64,000 nt of DNA, taken from the NCBI GenBank assembly GCA_948470475.1, contig OX419345.1, forward strand, positions 9,245,590 to 9,309,589, given 5' to 3'. Position 1 is the first letter of the stretch. The number at the start of each line of letters is the position of its first letter. Shown here piece by piece: positions 14,301-26,300 of this stretch. The translations under genes were made by a program, and so were the position numbers. Origin of the DNA: Galaxea fascicularis. Lineage: Eukaryota; Cnidaria; Anthozoa; Scleractinia; Euphylliidae. Below the pieces are notes generated by a model, which was given only the letters and a program-made list of their open reading frames with translations, did not search any database and had not been told where the DNA came from.

Positions 14301-17300
14301 CTGGTCAGTGTGTGTAGACTTTCTGAAAGCGCTGCATGGTAAAGAGGTACCCATCGGAGTCTCTAGAAACTAAAAGGAAATTGTGCTGTCAGTCTCAGTT
14401 TTCATAGTGAGATGGATCTTCAGCTGTTGATGTTTTAGGTGTTGTAATAAAATGTCAAATTTATCATGACTCACGATGGGAAAAATGTCTCCTACATAGT
14501 ATTTCCAGATCTTAGGCGTACAAAACGCGGATGTCGAATAGTTACAGCACAGAACGCGTATGCGTAAAACAAATTTAGTTCTGGTCAATTATAAATATGA
14601 CAAGACCTTTGATTTTGTGTTTGGCCTCGTGCTTAACCTAGTATTTACGTTGATAATGACTTAGAATACGTTTCTTTGATATTTTTGTAACAGCTCATTC
14701 CCAGACCTCAGTGATTCAGAGGTGGAAATCAACATAATAAGAGGACTCAATATTCCCCTGCCTTCAGGCGAGTTGATTTCCCTTAATAATACCATTTTCT
14801 GTTTGTTTCAGACTGCTGCATCTAAATATGCACTTGCCACGCATCGTTCAGTTTAGAACTTTTTACACGCGAAGTTCTTTAAACGGTTTTTATGACAATG
14901 CAAGAAGAACTTTTTTTCAAGACATTTTAAGAACCTCAGCTCTAATCATTTTTGAATCAAACTGAAAGTCATTTCCAGTAAAGTTGAATTTGCCGAGATT
15001 TGTCGGCCTAATGTTGGTCACTAGTCGCTTTGGGGTTTGTGGTCGCTTTCCTCAAAGTGTAACATTCATTGAACTTTCAACCAAAACAAGCGAAGACAGT
15101 AACAAAGTTGCATCTTTCAATGGTAAAAATGAGAATGCTCTGTGGCTCATTTCTCGGCCCATGCATGTACGTGTGAAATCTGCATTTCAGTAGATTTCAC
15201 AGGTGAATTGAATTTTTTTTCATCGTTTTGTTTCGTAACTGTTTAAAGCACGATCGTCCAGGTAAGTCTTTTCCTTGTTGGTCGTGCCTAAGCAACTAGG
15301 ACCCCTGGCTTCAAACCATGTAGGATTTTAGTTTTTGTTCATTCTTTGTTTTGCTAAAAAAAGACAAAGAAACAAGCTCCGATTTTCTGGATTCAAACCA
15401 TGACTGCCATCCACACAGAAATTTCATTTTTGGCGTGGGACAAAAAGAGCTAAAGAAACTTCTTCTGTCATCCCCTTAACAGGTTACCAGCCGAAGGACA
15501 TGTACACCTACGTGTCTTATGAGTTTCCTTATCCCAGCGTAAGTACCGTACGTTTAATTAATAAGAAGAGGCTTTAGCAGGAGTGCTATAGTTAATAACA
15601 CCGCCATGGGGAGTTTCTTGTAAGTTGAGAGAAACAAGCGTGCGGTCAAGAGCGGAGTTTACGTGTTGTCCTCGTGACTTTGAGATACTTAGGTTTTTAC
15701 TACTGCACTCTCTGGATGGTGACCTCTTGGTTTTTTAAAACGTGTGCCATCAACAAGCCGATTTATGCTATTTGAGGAACATCACGCTATTATGATCACG
15801 TCATGATAAATCCCGTTAAAGCGCTTTCCAGTTGAGTGTTGTAAAACTAAAATCATAGGAGTTGTTCTGACTATTAACAACGGACGCAAACAGCACAGTA
15901 AACTAATCAGAATTCGAAGCAATCACATTCGTCGGCGCCAAGCGTGGGAAAATGCACGATGGGTTTTGGTGTTGAGAAAGCGGCGCGAGTTTTGCAAACC
16001 AGTCGATCACAGAGCCAAGCAAAGCAAAACCAAAGCAAACGCGCATTACTTCCGACCGACACTCAACTAAAAACCGCTCTGTGTCAAAAGATAGGAGAGA
16101 TCTCTCTTTTTCCTCTCTCTTTTGTTTTGTTTTTTTCTGGTGGTGCACCATACACCAAGGAAGGACCCGCGTTGTGTCACATTGCACACAGTGGAGCGAC
16201 TACTACATAATAGTCAATTAGCAGGCCGTACTTCACTGTACGGCTCACTAAATTTGAAAGTTTCCTTTCCCACGCGCCCGATGAATCTCGGAGATATAAT
16301 AAAGATCTTACTAGTCTCGTTTTCTCGGTCCGTACTGCAAGTTACAGATCCTCGTTTTTTCCCCGTTGATTTGTCGCCCGCACACTTCGTCTGTAACTTA
16401 CAGTACGGACCTTGAACTCGGTTAGTAAGAGGCATTTATTTTTAAGTGCTAATTAACAAATAGAGACCATTTAGCAGTGTGTGTATACTCTGATAACGCA
16501 CGGAGGACAGTAGTAGGAACAAAGAAGTATGCTATTTGCCGTAGGCGAGGACAGTATAGCGTGGTTAATGTTCTTGCCACGTTTTGACGTCCTCTGTGCG
16601 TTATCTGAGTACACACACTCACTGACAAACGAAATCTGTTTGTTTTATACGTCATTCGTGCGCTTACACTTTAATCGAAAACTCCTCTAGATCAATCAAA
16701 ACGCGAGGTTTACACCATCCATTGTTTAATTAATAATTTTGTACATTTTCAGGCGGATGAACCTCAGACGGGTCGAACGCAAACTGTTAAGCATTCGATC
16801 AACCCTGGTTAGTCGCTAAATTACTTCAATGGACAAAACTGTTTAGAAAATTGAGCTCCAAAGCCTCTTTATGTGAAAACACTAACAACCGAGTTTCACC
16901 ACCTCTCCCCCTCCCCCAACTCAATGTTGTTTGTGACTCCTAAACGTTCCCCTAAGTATTGCAGCTTCCTAAATTCAACATTGATTAGGGGGAGAGGGGA
17001 GGGGAAGTTACTGTAGTAATACTGTTGAGCCACAGGTTTTCGTGAACGATTTTTGGACGCGAAGAGGCTAGTTTTGTCCAAGATTGTTGCGTCTGTTGGA
17101 ATAGTTTTTGTTTTTAGCATTAACTGATTCTTTTTCTGTTTTATTCCCCTGCAGAATATAATGAAGTTTTCAAAGTCAATATAGATAGGAAAAATCGATC
17201 GTTAGTACGCATATTCAAGAGACAACCAGTAAAATTTGAAGTGAAATATGAAAGGTAAGAATCAGTGCCCTGTTAACAACACCCCGATGTACAATTTTTT

Positions 17301-20300
17301 TCCCAGTAGAATTTCAACTGGCGAAAGTGGACGCACTGCTTAATGGTTATTGCTGCTTTAGAATTCATTGGTTGGAGCCAACAGAGATCGCTGTTTAGTG
17401 ACGTCAGTATTTCAACCTGATACAATTTTTAATTTTCCTAGGCGTTATTTTCTTTAATAGCGTTTGTTGGAATGATCACTTTGATCACAAGAAATTTTCC
17501 CTTTGTCGTCTGAGTTGTAATTGCAAGTCACCGTTCTATTTAACAATAAGATGATGAGCGCGAGATTTCTATCGCGCATAGAAATCGAGAGCGAATAAAA
17601 TAATTGTTTTAGTATAAATCTACTAGTCGTTCAAAACTAAACAAGTAAATCATCTAAATTTGCCCCGCAGACACTTTGAAAACGCGAAGAAGCGGCCGCC
17701 ATTTTGTTGACAAACGCTACTCACTATCTATCACAGAATAAATAGCGAGTAGCATAGCTAATCAGAGACCGGCATTCGTGGTAGAACGCTAGTAGGTTTA
17801 TATTAATAAGATTTATTATGCAACCGTTGTTATTGATTTTTTTTCCAGGGGTTTTCTTAAAGGTGACAAGGCTTTAGGACAAATACAAGTCAAGTTGAAC
17901 TCGTTCGACAACAAATGTGAAATTCATGATTGTCTAGATGTAAGTAACATTCTTCTTGTTTCATATGTTGCTCCTTGAAATTAGTTTGACCTTATTGCTT
18001 ACAATTGACAGTCTTTGTTTGGTCTTTACCAAAGAAGCTGGAGCATGCGTTTAACTCCGTTGGCCAGCCTTAGAAACTGCGCGCGGACGGCTCTGGGGAC
18101 AGAATTTGCTTACAGCTAATCCCATTTCCTATCAGGATCAGCCGTTTCGACTCAACGAGTTTTCGTTCAGCATTACTGCAGCATTTTTCAAAACAGTGGA
18201 TCCTCCGGCGGGCAGTGTGATCAGATCATGTGATTAACTCGAGAAAAAACAAATGAAATAGGCAGTTGGCCATAGAAAAGTGAGAGGAGTCACCTTGCAT
18301 GGGACCCATGAGTTTCGTTTGTGCTCGTTCCCAATGGGCAGGTCTGTATCCAGTAAAGCTGGAAAAACCTAAACGAGTGTTACAAATTAAAATTCCAATC
18401 CAAAGGGCTCCTCGTTAGTTTCACTTTTCCAAACCTCAAGTTGTTATTGTGACAGGTAAGGTCTCATTGAAGTCATCGGGCGGATAGAGGTGCCGTTTAG
18501 TTCCACACGAGAAAAAAAATTTTGTCACCAAGAACATTTAATTAGAGGTTTTTCCCCCCTCGTGTTTTGACCACTGTAAGTACATGTACCAGCCCAAAAG
18601 GAAGGGGGCATTGGGTGGGGGTACCCAAAACCGCGAGAAAAAATATATCGTCAAAAAAACAAAACACAGTACCAAGTAACGAATCGTCAAAAACCAGAAT
18701 ACACAATCGACGCATCAATCAACGTGACATAACTGCTGCCAACGCTTCACGTAAAAGGAACGTTTACATGTTGATTAGTCGAGTAGTCACGACTGCGACG
18801 ATCATTCTTCATTTGATTTCATATCCGCAGTTTACATATGATTTCTTTCATATGCATCATCCACTTACATATCTGTCACAGGAACATATGAACCCAAAAT
18901 TGACCTGCTCCCAACGTCAGTGGCTTCATAGTTCAGTTGGTAGAGCATCGCATCGGAATAGCGAGGTCACGGGTTCAAGCCCGTTGAAGTCCTGAATTTT
19001 TTTTCAGGCTTCTTTACGCAATAGGTCATATTCGTATTCTCGGTATTGAACTGGATCTAGCATGTAGTGGAGGCTCTTGCGGGGGAATCTTTTCATATGT
19101 AAATGTATTCCCCCGCAAGAGCCTCCACTTCATGCTAGATCCAGTTCAATACCGAGAATACGAATATGGCCTATTGCAACAATTGTCATCACAACTGCGA
19201 CGATCATTCTTCATTTGATATTCGAGTAGTGTCACATATCATTAATGGGAAGCTTGTGACGTGTACGTCAGTTGTACATACAGCATCGTAAGCTTGTGCA
19301 ATCTCTCGAAAGTAAACCTAATCCGCAATCTGTCCCTGCTACTTGGGGCTGTTTTGCCTTGGGCCAACCAAACATTTTTTTGTTCACGGCAAATATAAGC
19401 TATCCGCAACTGGCGGTATACCAACCTTCCTTATAGGTGTGAGGTTGATTTCACTCCTTTGCTCACTTTCGGTCTTTCTCTGAAATAAATTAAAACCGAG
19501 AATATTGGTTTTTACCGAATACCGTTATCAAAAACGCCTAGAAACCGCATACCGAGGATGAGGATAAAACCGCGATACCGAGCTTTAAAATTACCATTAC
19601 CGAACTACCGCACCAAAAATTACCCAAAACCGCAATCCTGCAAACCCAGTGTTACCCTGGGTGCCAGAGGTTACACGGCGGGGCCGCGGCCACGAGGCAC
19701 GAAGCGCCAAAAGGGGGAAAAATAACCTCTAGTCGCACGAATAATAAATCTCATTTCCGTCACGCGGCTGTGCTGTCGCATGGGAAACCACGTTTTTCCT
19801 AAGCCAATCGTAGTTCTTGTTTCATGTCGGCTGGGAATCCATGCTTTTCGTAAGCCAATCACAATTGTTGTTTCCTTTGAAGAACCAATCAACGAACTAG
19901 GACACATTCTGTCCTTATTTGATGATATGGAGACGAATTTCTCGGCTCCTGCGACCAGAGGCTCGTCTCTCGCCCTCTGTTTTGGTTTTCAGGGATATTT
20001 TCTCAACGGGCCTCTGGAGCCAGGGTAACTCAATGGCCCCCTCCGAAACGAACGATTGGGGTGGTAAGAAAGAAGTTTGAGAGAAATGGGGGAAAGGGGG
20101 GTGGGTGCTGTGCTTCTAAAAGGAGCGTATCTGCATTAGATTTTGTTGCTTTGTTTGTCTCCAGATAATGGACACAGATCGTGGACGCAAAGCTGTCGGG
20201 GGGAAAATTGAAATTCACATGAGAATCCGAGAGCCGCTGGTAGAAAAAGATGTCAAAGTTGAGAAGTGGAAGTGGCTGGTTATTGATCTTCACCTTACTT

Positions 20301-23300
20301 CGAAAAAGGTTAGCTTGCTCTTTAACATCCAGCTTGCAAATCCATGGCATATCTTGACAATTAATGGGAGCGATCCCCAAATTACCAGCGATTCTCTCGT
20401 GTTTTTTATCATAAGTAACATGGAAGAACCACTGCAATTGCGCAGTATGAATCTCAAGGACACTGGAATAATCCGTGTTTAGAAAAGATCAGCTCTCGTC
20501 AGGTCGACTTCTGGAATTTTCTACTCGGGAAGGAAACAAAACACAGGTGCAACCTTCTCGAAAAGAATGCGAAGCTTTTGCATCAGAAATCGAAAATAAA
20601 CGTTTTTGTGCAGTTGGCGCTTGTTCAGATATTCACCCACATTGACCCAAACGCAACGATGAATCGCTATCTTCGCTTTTTCCCTTTTGCTTACTTTTAC
20701 TTTTTTGTTTTCATTTACAGACGACTGCATTACCAAGGGTGAGTGTTTGGTTTCTTAGTAAGTTACTCGAGAAAGAACTACTTAGACGTTTTACGCGATA
20801 TGAATGAGCTATCGGGATTAGTTGTTGGTGTAAGAGGCATAGTTTGGTCATTTTCTTTCCACGCTGTGTGGGATAACTTATTTCGCGAATTGATAGTGGG
20901 CTTCTGTGTGGCCCACGAGGTTGAATTTTAGGCTGTGTTTGGGCGCTGGAGAATGCTTTAATATGAAACGTGTTTCACACCATAAAGAGTGAACGGATAC
21001 ATCAAGATATAGACGGCCTGGAATGAATTTGCTGATCAGTAAGGGCGACTATATACCATTTATGGTCAATGAGATTTTCCGTAGTAAGTCAGTCCACAAT
21101 AAATCTTTCTTGAGTTTTTGTTTACCGAGTTATTTGGTAGCTTGCACGCAGGCGGTTGGATGGTCGAAAAAACCGGAATTCGTAATAAGGTCGCCATCTT
21201 GGATTCGCGCGGCTAGGTCTGGGCCGGGTTGAGGGTCGACAAAGCGCCCCCCTCCCCTCGCTCGCTTTGTCGACCCTCTACCCGGCCCAGACCTAGCCGC
21301 GCAAATCCTCGATGGCGACCTCATTACGAATTCCAATTTTTTTCGACCATCCAACCGCCTGCGTGCAGGCTAGTTATTTGGCGACATTAACTACATTTAC
21401 CAATGACACCCTTCAAGACTCTCTATCTCTTGTGGAGTTAATGTCAGCTCGGGTCCGTACATGTCACGTGTTGGCAACAGGCGCTTTACACTTTAGGCCA
21501 CGTGACCGAATTTGTGAACAAGTATTTTTCAGTATGTAATGGGCTGTATCTTAAAAGATCATGACAATTGGAAAGAGCATGTTACAGGGTTTTCAACTGT
21601 TTTGTAAAGTAGCGGACATACTTCTGAAAGTACCGGACGTGAATGTTTACAGTAGTAAAAAAAATCGCCGATATTGATCTCAAGTACCGGACGTGGAATG
21701 GCAAACGACCGGACGAAACGTCCGGCCTCCGGCCTCAAATGAAAACCCTGATGTTACAGTGCAAATTTAGCTTGATTACCGAGTTTGAAACTACCGAAGG
21801 ATAGGCAGGTATGAACTTGTGAACTTAGTTGGTCAGCTCAGCTTTCGTCTTTTCCCAATTCTAGTAAAGTTTGCCTATCGCCTTCAATGCAAGTAACGGT
21901 TACCGTACTTGTCCTGCGCGCCCTGTTAAGAGCTAAATCTTTTTCTCTTTTTAATATATCCATGATAATTGACCGCGTCGGATTAACGGGCTAAACATCC
22001 GAGGTACAAGTAGTCTCATGTTAAAAGCAGTGTTGCAAACCTCCTGGCTTCACAACCGATACTCCGGCAAAACAAATCATGTAAACAGTTACGTCCCTCC
22101 CTTTAAAAGTTTTCAGATTTCTTGACTACTGACAGGGGTCGTACGGCTCCTGGAAATCCTGGAGAGTACTTGAAGTTTAGTCTAGCATTTTCCAGAACTG
22201 GTACCTTGAAAATGGTAGGAGGTCCTGGAAATTTCTGGAAATCTGTAAACTCAAGCAAGAAAACTTGCTTGGAAAACATTTAGGAGCAACCAGGTGTGAA
22301 GATCTATCAACTGGGAAACACTTGATGCGCGTTACGGGCTCCGTTAGAAGCCTGGAAAATTCCTGGAAAAGTTCTAAAAATTTGCTACTGTAAAAGGTTA
22401 AGAACCCTGTATTGAGTGTCCATTCCCGTTGTTAGTGATTCTAATGATGTTCTATTTATATCTGTCTTTTTAAGGAACCTGTGAAGGTATCGCCAACCCC
22501 TGGAAGAGTAACAAAAGGAACAGAGTGAGTAACTACTTTCTTGTGCGCATGCAACCAATACGATCAGGAGAATTATTATCTTAACTAACAAACGTTCAAA
22601 GACCAAGGAGAACTTTTTCCAAGATTAGCTTGTACTAATCATTTGAACATTCTCATTTTCTCAAACGGGCACTCCTTTAGTGGGAGTTAACAATTGACCC
22701 GAAAAAGCGGCCATAGAGGGCCAAAATCAAAATGTTAATGAACCGTTAATTATTTTGCATTTACTGTAGATCAGTTACTTATGCATCTGTTTGCTCCTGA
22801 ACCTTGTTGCTCTGACTGTACATAGATGTTTGTTGACTCTTCTCCTCCTTGTGAATTCAAGTGAGTGGTGGGATTCTCGGTTGGGAATCCGAGTAAAAGT
22901 CGGTTGGAAAGTTTTTTCGAATTTGTGCAAATTGTGTTTGGCGTCATGGTGTGACTAAGGGCCGCAGATTTAAAGCTCTCGCGAACAAAGAAATTTGAAG
23001 ACGATGGGCTGGGTGTAGGACCTGTTTCTATACGTGCGAACAATCATGTTTTCGAGCGAAAGAACCGAATAAGAATCCCGTCCCATCCCGTCCCTAGTCT
23101 CTTTTCTTCAGTCGCGTTGTTCTTCTGGCTCGTTCTTTCGGCTCGACTATTCTATTTTAAAACTACTTGGAAGATCCCCTTCACAAGAGTCGCTGCATCT
23201 GTAGAATGAGACTACAGAATTTTTGTTTTAGAAATATGTGGCAACGTAGCTGGTAATAGTGTTTTCTAGGGTGCCCAGCAACAATTAACCAGGGAACCGA

Positions 23301-26300
23301 CAACTTGTAACCTAGACTGTCTTTTCTATAGTTTCACTTTTCAAATAAGTTGATGATCCTCGTTGAACCCAATAGCGCATATTTCTGATTTCCTTTGAGC
23401 CCTCTTGGCATGGTTTCTAGATCGCTGTACTACTACAGGTATCACACATGTTTTCAAGCCCCACATTCTCCAATCCTTTTGTGGCCAGGTTTTGACATTT
23501 TTCCAAGGTTTCATCCTCTTTCATTTTCACTCGTCAATCATCAGACTTTCACATCTATTATTTGTCAGCTTTTCTCCTTCTTGTTGATGATTCATGACCA
23601 AACCTGTCCTTCCTGCCACAATTTCATGACCGGCCTGGATGTTGAGATCCCACGTTATCGTGTGATCCTCATTTTCAGTTTCACTCTCTCGGGTGTGTTC
23701 TTAGCATTTCACTGCTCTGATCGGTACCATACTGACGTCCCTGCTAGGTCCCAGTCAACCGCTCTTGCTACATTATCATGTCTTCTCTTGTATTTCTTCG
23801 GCGCTAGTTTAGGACCCACGCTTACAAGATGGCTGACTTACTGCAGGTCAAACGTGTATTGTGTTTACTACAGACGCTAGACACGGATTGTTTATCAGAA
23901 AACTTAGGGTGACCGCAGCTATTGAAATTTATTTAAGAGATGATACGAGTGCAGTTTTCAATCCTTCTCCTAAAGGTTGCATGCATGACTGAAATATTCA
24001 AATGACTTTGCATCGAATTATGTGTACTTCTGACCTTCCAAGTCAGTTACTCTCTAACGGATGCTTTTCAAGCCATTTACTTTCTCTCTTATTCTATTTC
24101 ATTCTTAGCGCCAAATCAGCTGTTTGTTCTGTCACGTGACCAGGTCTTGGCCAATAGGATGAAGGATTGAAGATAAGGCACACTGTACTGAGACGCGGAA
24201 TAATTTATTACAATTTTATCAGAGTACAAATGTCTATAAAAGCTCTATGTTGTATGAATTCAGTTATTTCTCCAAAATTCGCGTGGTTTAGAAACGTCGT
24301 TAGTTTCATAAATGGTTCGTCACAGAAGTAGAAAGTTTTTGAACACTGTAAAACTGCCCAATCTCCAACACAATCAAAAACATCTTTTCTTTCTCTAAAA
24401 CGTTGCTGCTAACAAATCTGTGAGATACAATGCACACCCCCTCCCTCTCTCCCTTTCAAAGTTGTTCCTCAAAGTTTCGAGCATGGTGTTGCACTGTTAA
24501 CAACTTTGATAAGAGGGGGAGGGAAAGCGGAAGATCATGGAAACATCATTCAAGGCCAAGTGGCGTACAGTGTCTCAAGTATTTTTGCAACTCGTTGTAG
24601 TTTAGCTGTGCGTACGCCCTCCCTCGAAGATAAACTGTACCAATACAGATAGGGTAGTAAAGTGAGTAGTAAGAAAACTGGTTCGTGGAAAATCGGGGTA
24701 TTTAGGGTTGACATCGTCGAATAAGTTATTGCTTTGTTCACACAGTGATACCCCACTCAGTGTTTTTGTGACGTTTTAGGGCACCGAAAAACTCAGTTCT
24801 CGGTTTAAGTCTTGTAAGTCTGATTATTTTTTTACTGTTTTTAAAAATGCCGAAGAAAGAAGCATAAATTTGGACGTTGATCATGAGCCATGCAATAGTG
24901 TCCATCACTTATTTGCTCCTAACAGAGTCACTACTGGGTTAAAGATACGCGGTACAGGTCATGAGAAAATGAGAAATGACCCGGCACCAACCTATCTGGC
25001 ATCATAAAAGATTTTCATTGTTTAAAGAACGGAAAAGAATGTGCATGGTGAATTTCGTGTTAAGTAGTAGCAACAGATTACTCAGTTTACGGCAGCTGGT
25101 TCTGCGTGTAAATACTAGCTTGTAAAAAAATAATCAAAACAACTTTATTAGATTAGAACAAAAAGCAAGGGAGAACAGGTTGGACTAAAAATAAAATATA
25201 CAGTTACAGAATAAAACAAAAACTAGTGAACAAAAATAGAGTAAAGTAAATTACAGGGATATGGTACCTGAATACAACATGTCTGAAAATTGCTTTGATA
25301 TCTTAGATTACAGTAAGGCGGAACTGTTACAAGTATATATGTAGATATATCTATCTCAATGTGTAGGGGAAATGGGAGACTGCGAGACTAACGTTTCTGT
25401 CTTACTTTTGTTTAAAAATTCTGTTAAACTGAGGATCCCATTTCTTATTCTCCTTGGTGTAAGTGTACGATTCGATCTTATATTGAGAAGACAGTAGGGG
25501 AATGTTTGGAGGGATTTCCCTCATTTTACAGCTTCAAATGAAGAACTTGGTAATAGGCCATATTCGTATTCTCAGTATTGAACTGGATCTAGCATGAAGT
25601 GGAGGCTCTTGCGGGGGAATCTTTTCATATGTAAATGTATTCCCCCGCAAGAGCCTCCACTTCATGCTAGATCCAGCTCAATACCGAGAATACGAATATG
25701 GCCTATTAGGAAACAGAAATTGAGTAAAACATTATGACGTGAAGAGCTTTCTGGTTTCAATCCTAATAAAACAGTCATACTCTTTTGGTAAATATCTGGG
25801 ATGATGGCCTGTTTCTCCTTCAACCACAGTATTAAGTCATCCCAAAAAGAAGTGGAGTTTTTACAATGCCAGAAAAGATGTGACAATTCTTCAAGGAAAT
25901 CTCCGCAAAAAGTGCAATTAGAATTATTTTTAGGCCAATTTTTGTCAAAAAACAATTCGTCGGTAATAGTCTATGTAAAAACCTATAATGAAAGTTGGCC
26001 AATTTAGTACTCTTTGCACAGCGAAAAGCTAGTTTATAGGCGTTTCTGCAGTCAGGTTTATAGCAATTGTCAGAGTTACAGTTAGCGTCCCATTTTATTT
26101 GGCTTTTTTCAGGGCTATTAGCTTTCATAGATATAGGCTTTTCATAATGAAAGAAATATAGAAATCTTCGTGTCTTGTTTCACTTAATTACTTTGTCGCA
26201 GGGGTTCTGATAAACCGAACTGAAGATACGAGTCCAAAAAGGTATTTGTATGTCACTGTTGTAGATATTCGATACTTCGGCTAAAGAGAAAACATTGTTG

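Noticed and set aside
14773..14778. GT donor just after the GC site
   Set aside because: Using it puts the next exon into a frame with an in-frame TGA and loses the conserved C2 sequence.
18922..18992. Cloverleaf-like sequence that could be called a tRNA gene
   Set aside because: It is followed by a conserved non-tRNA body shared with two other copies, and the anticodon arm is imperfect. It is a SINE head.
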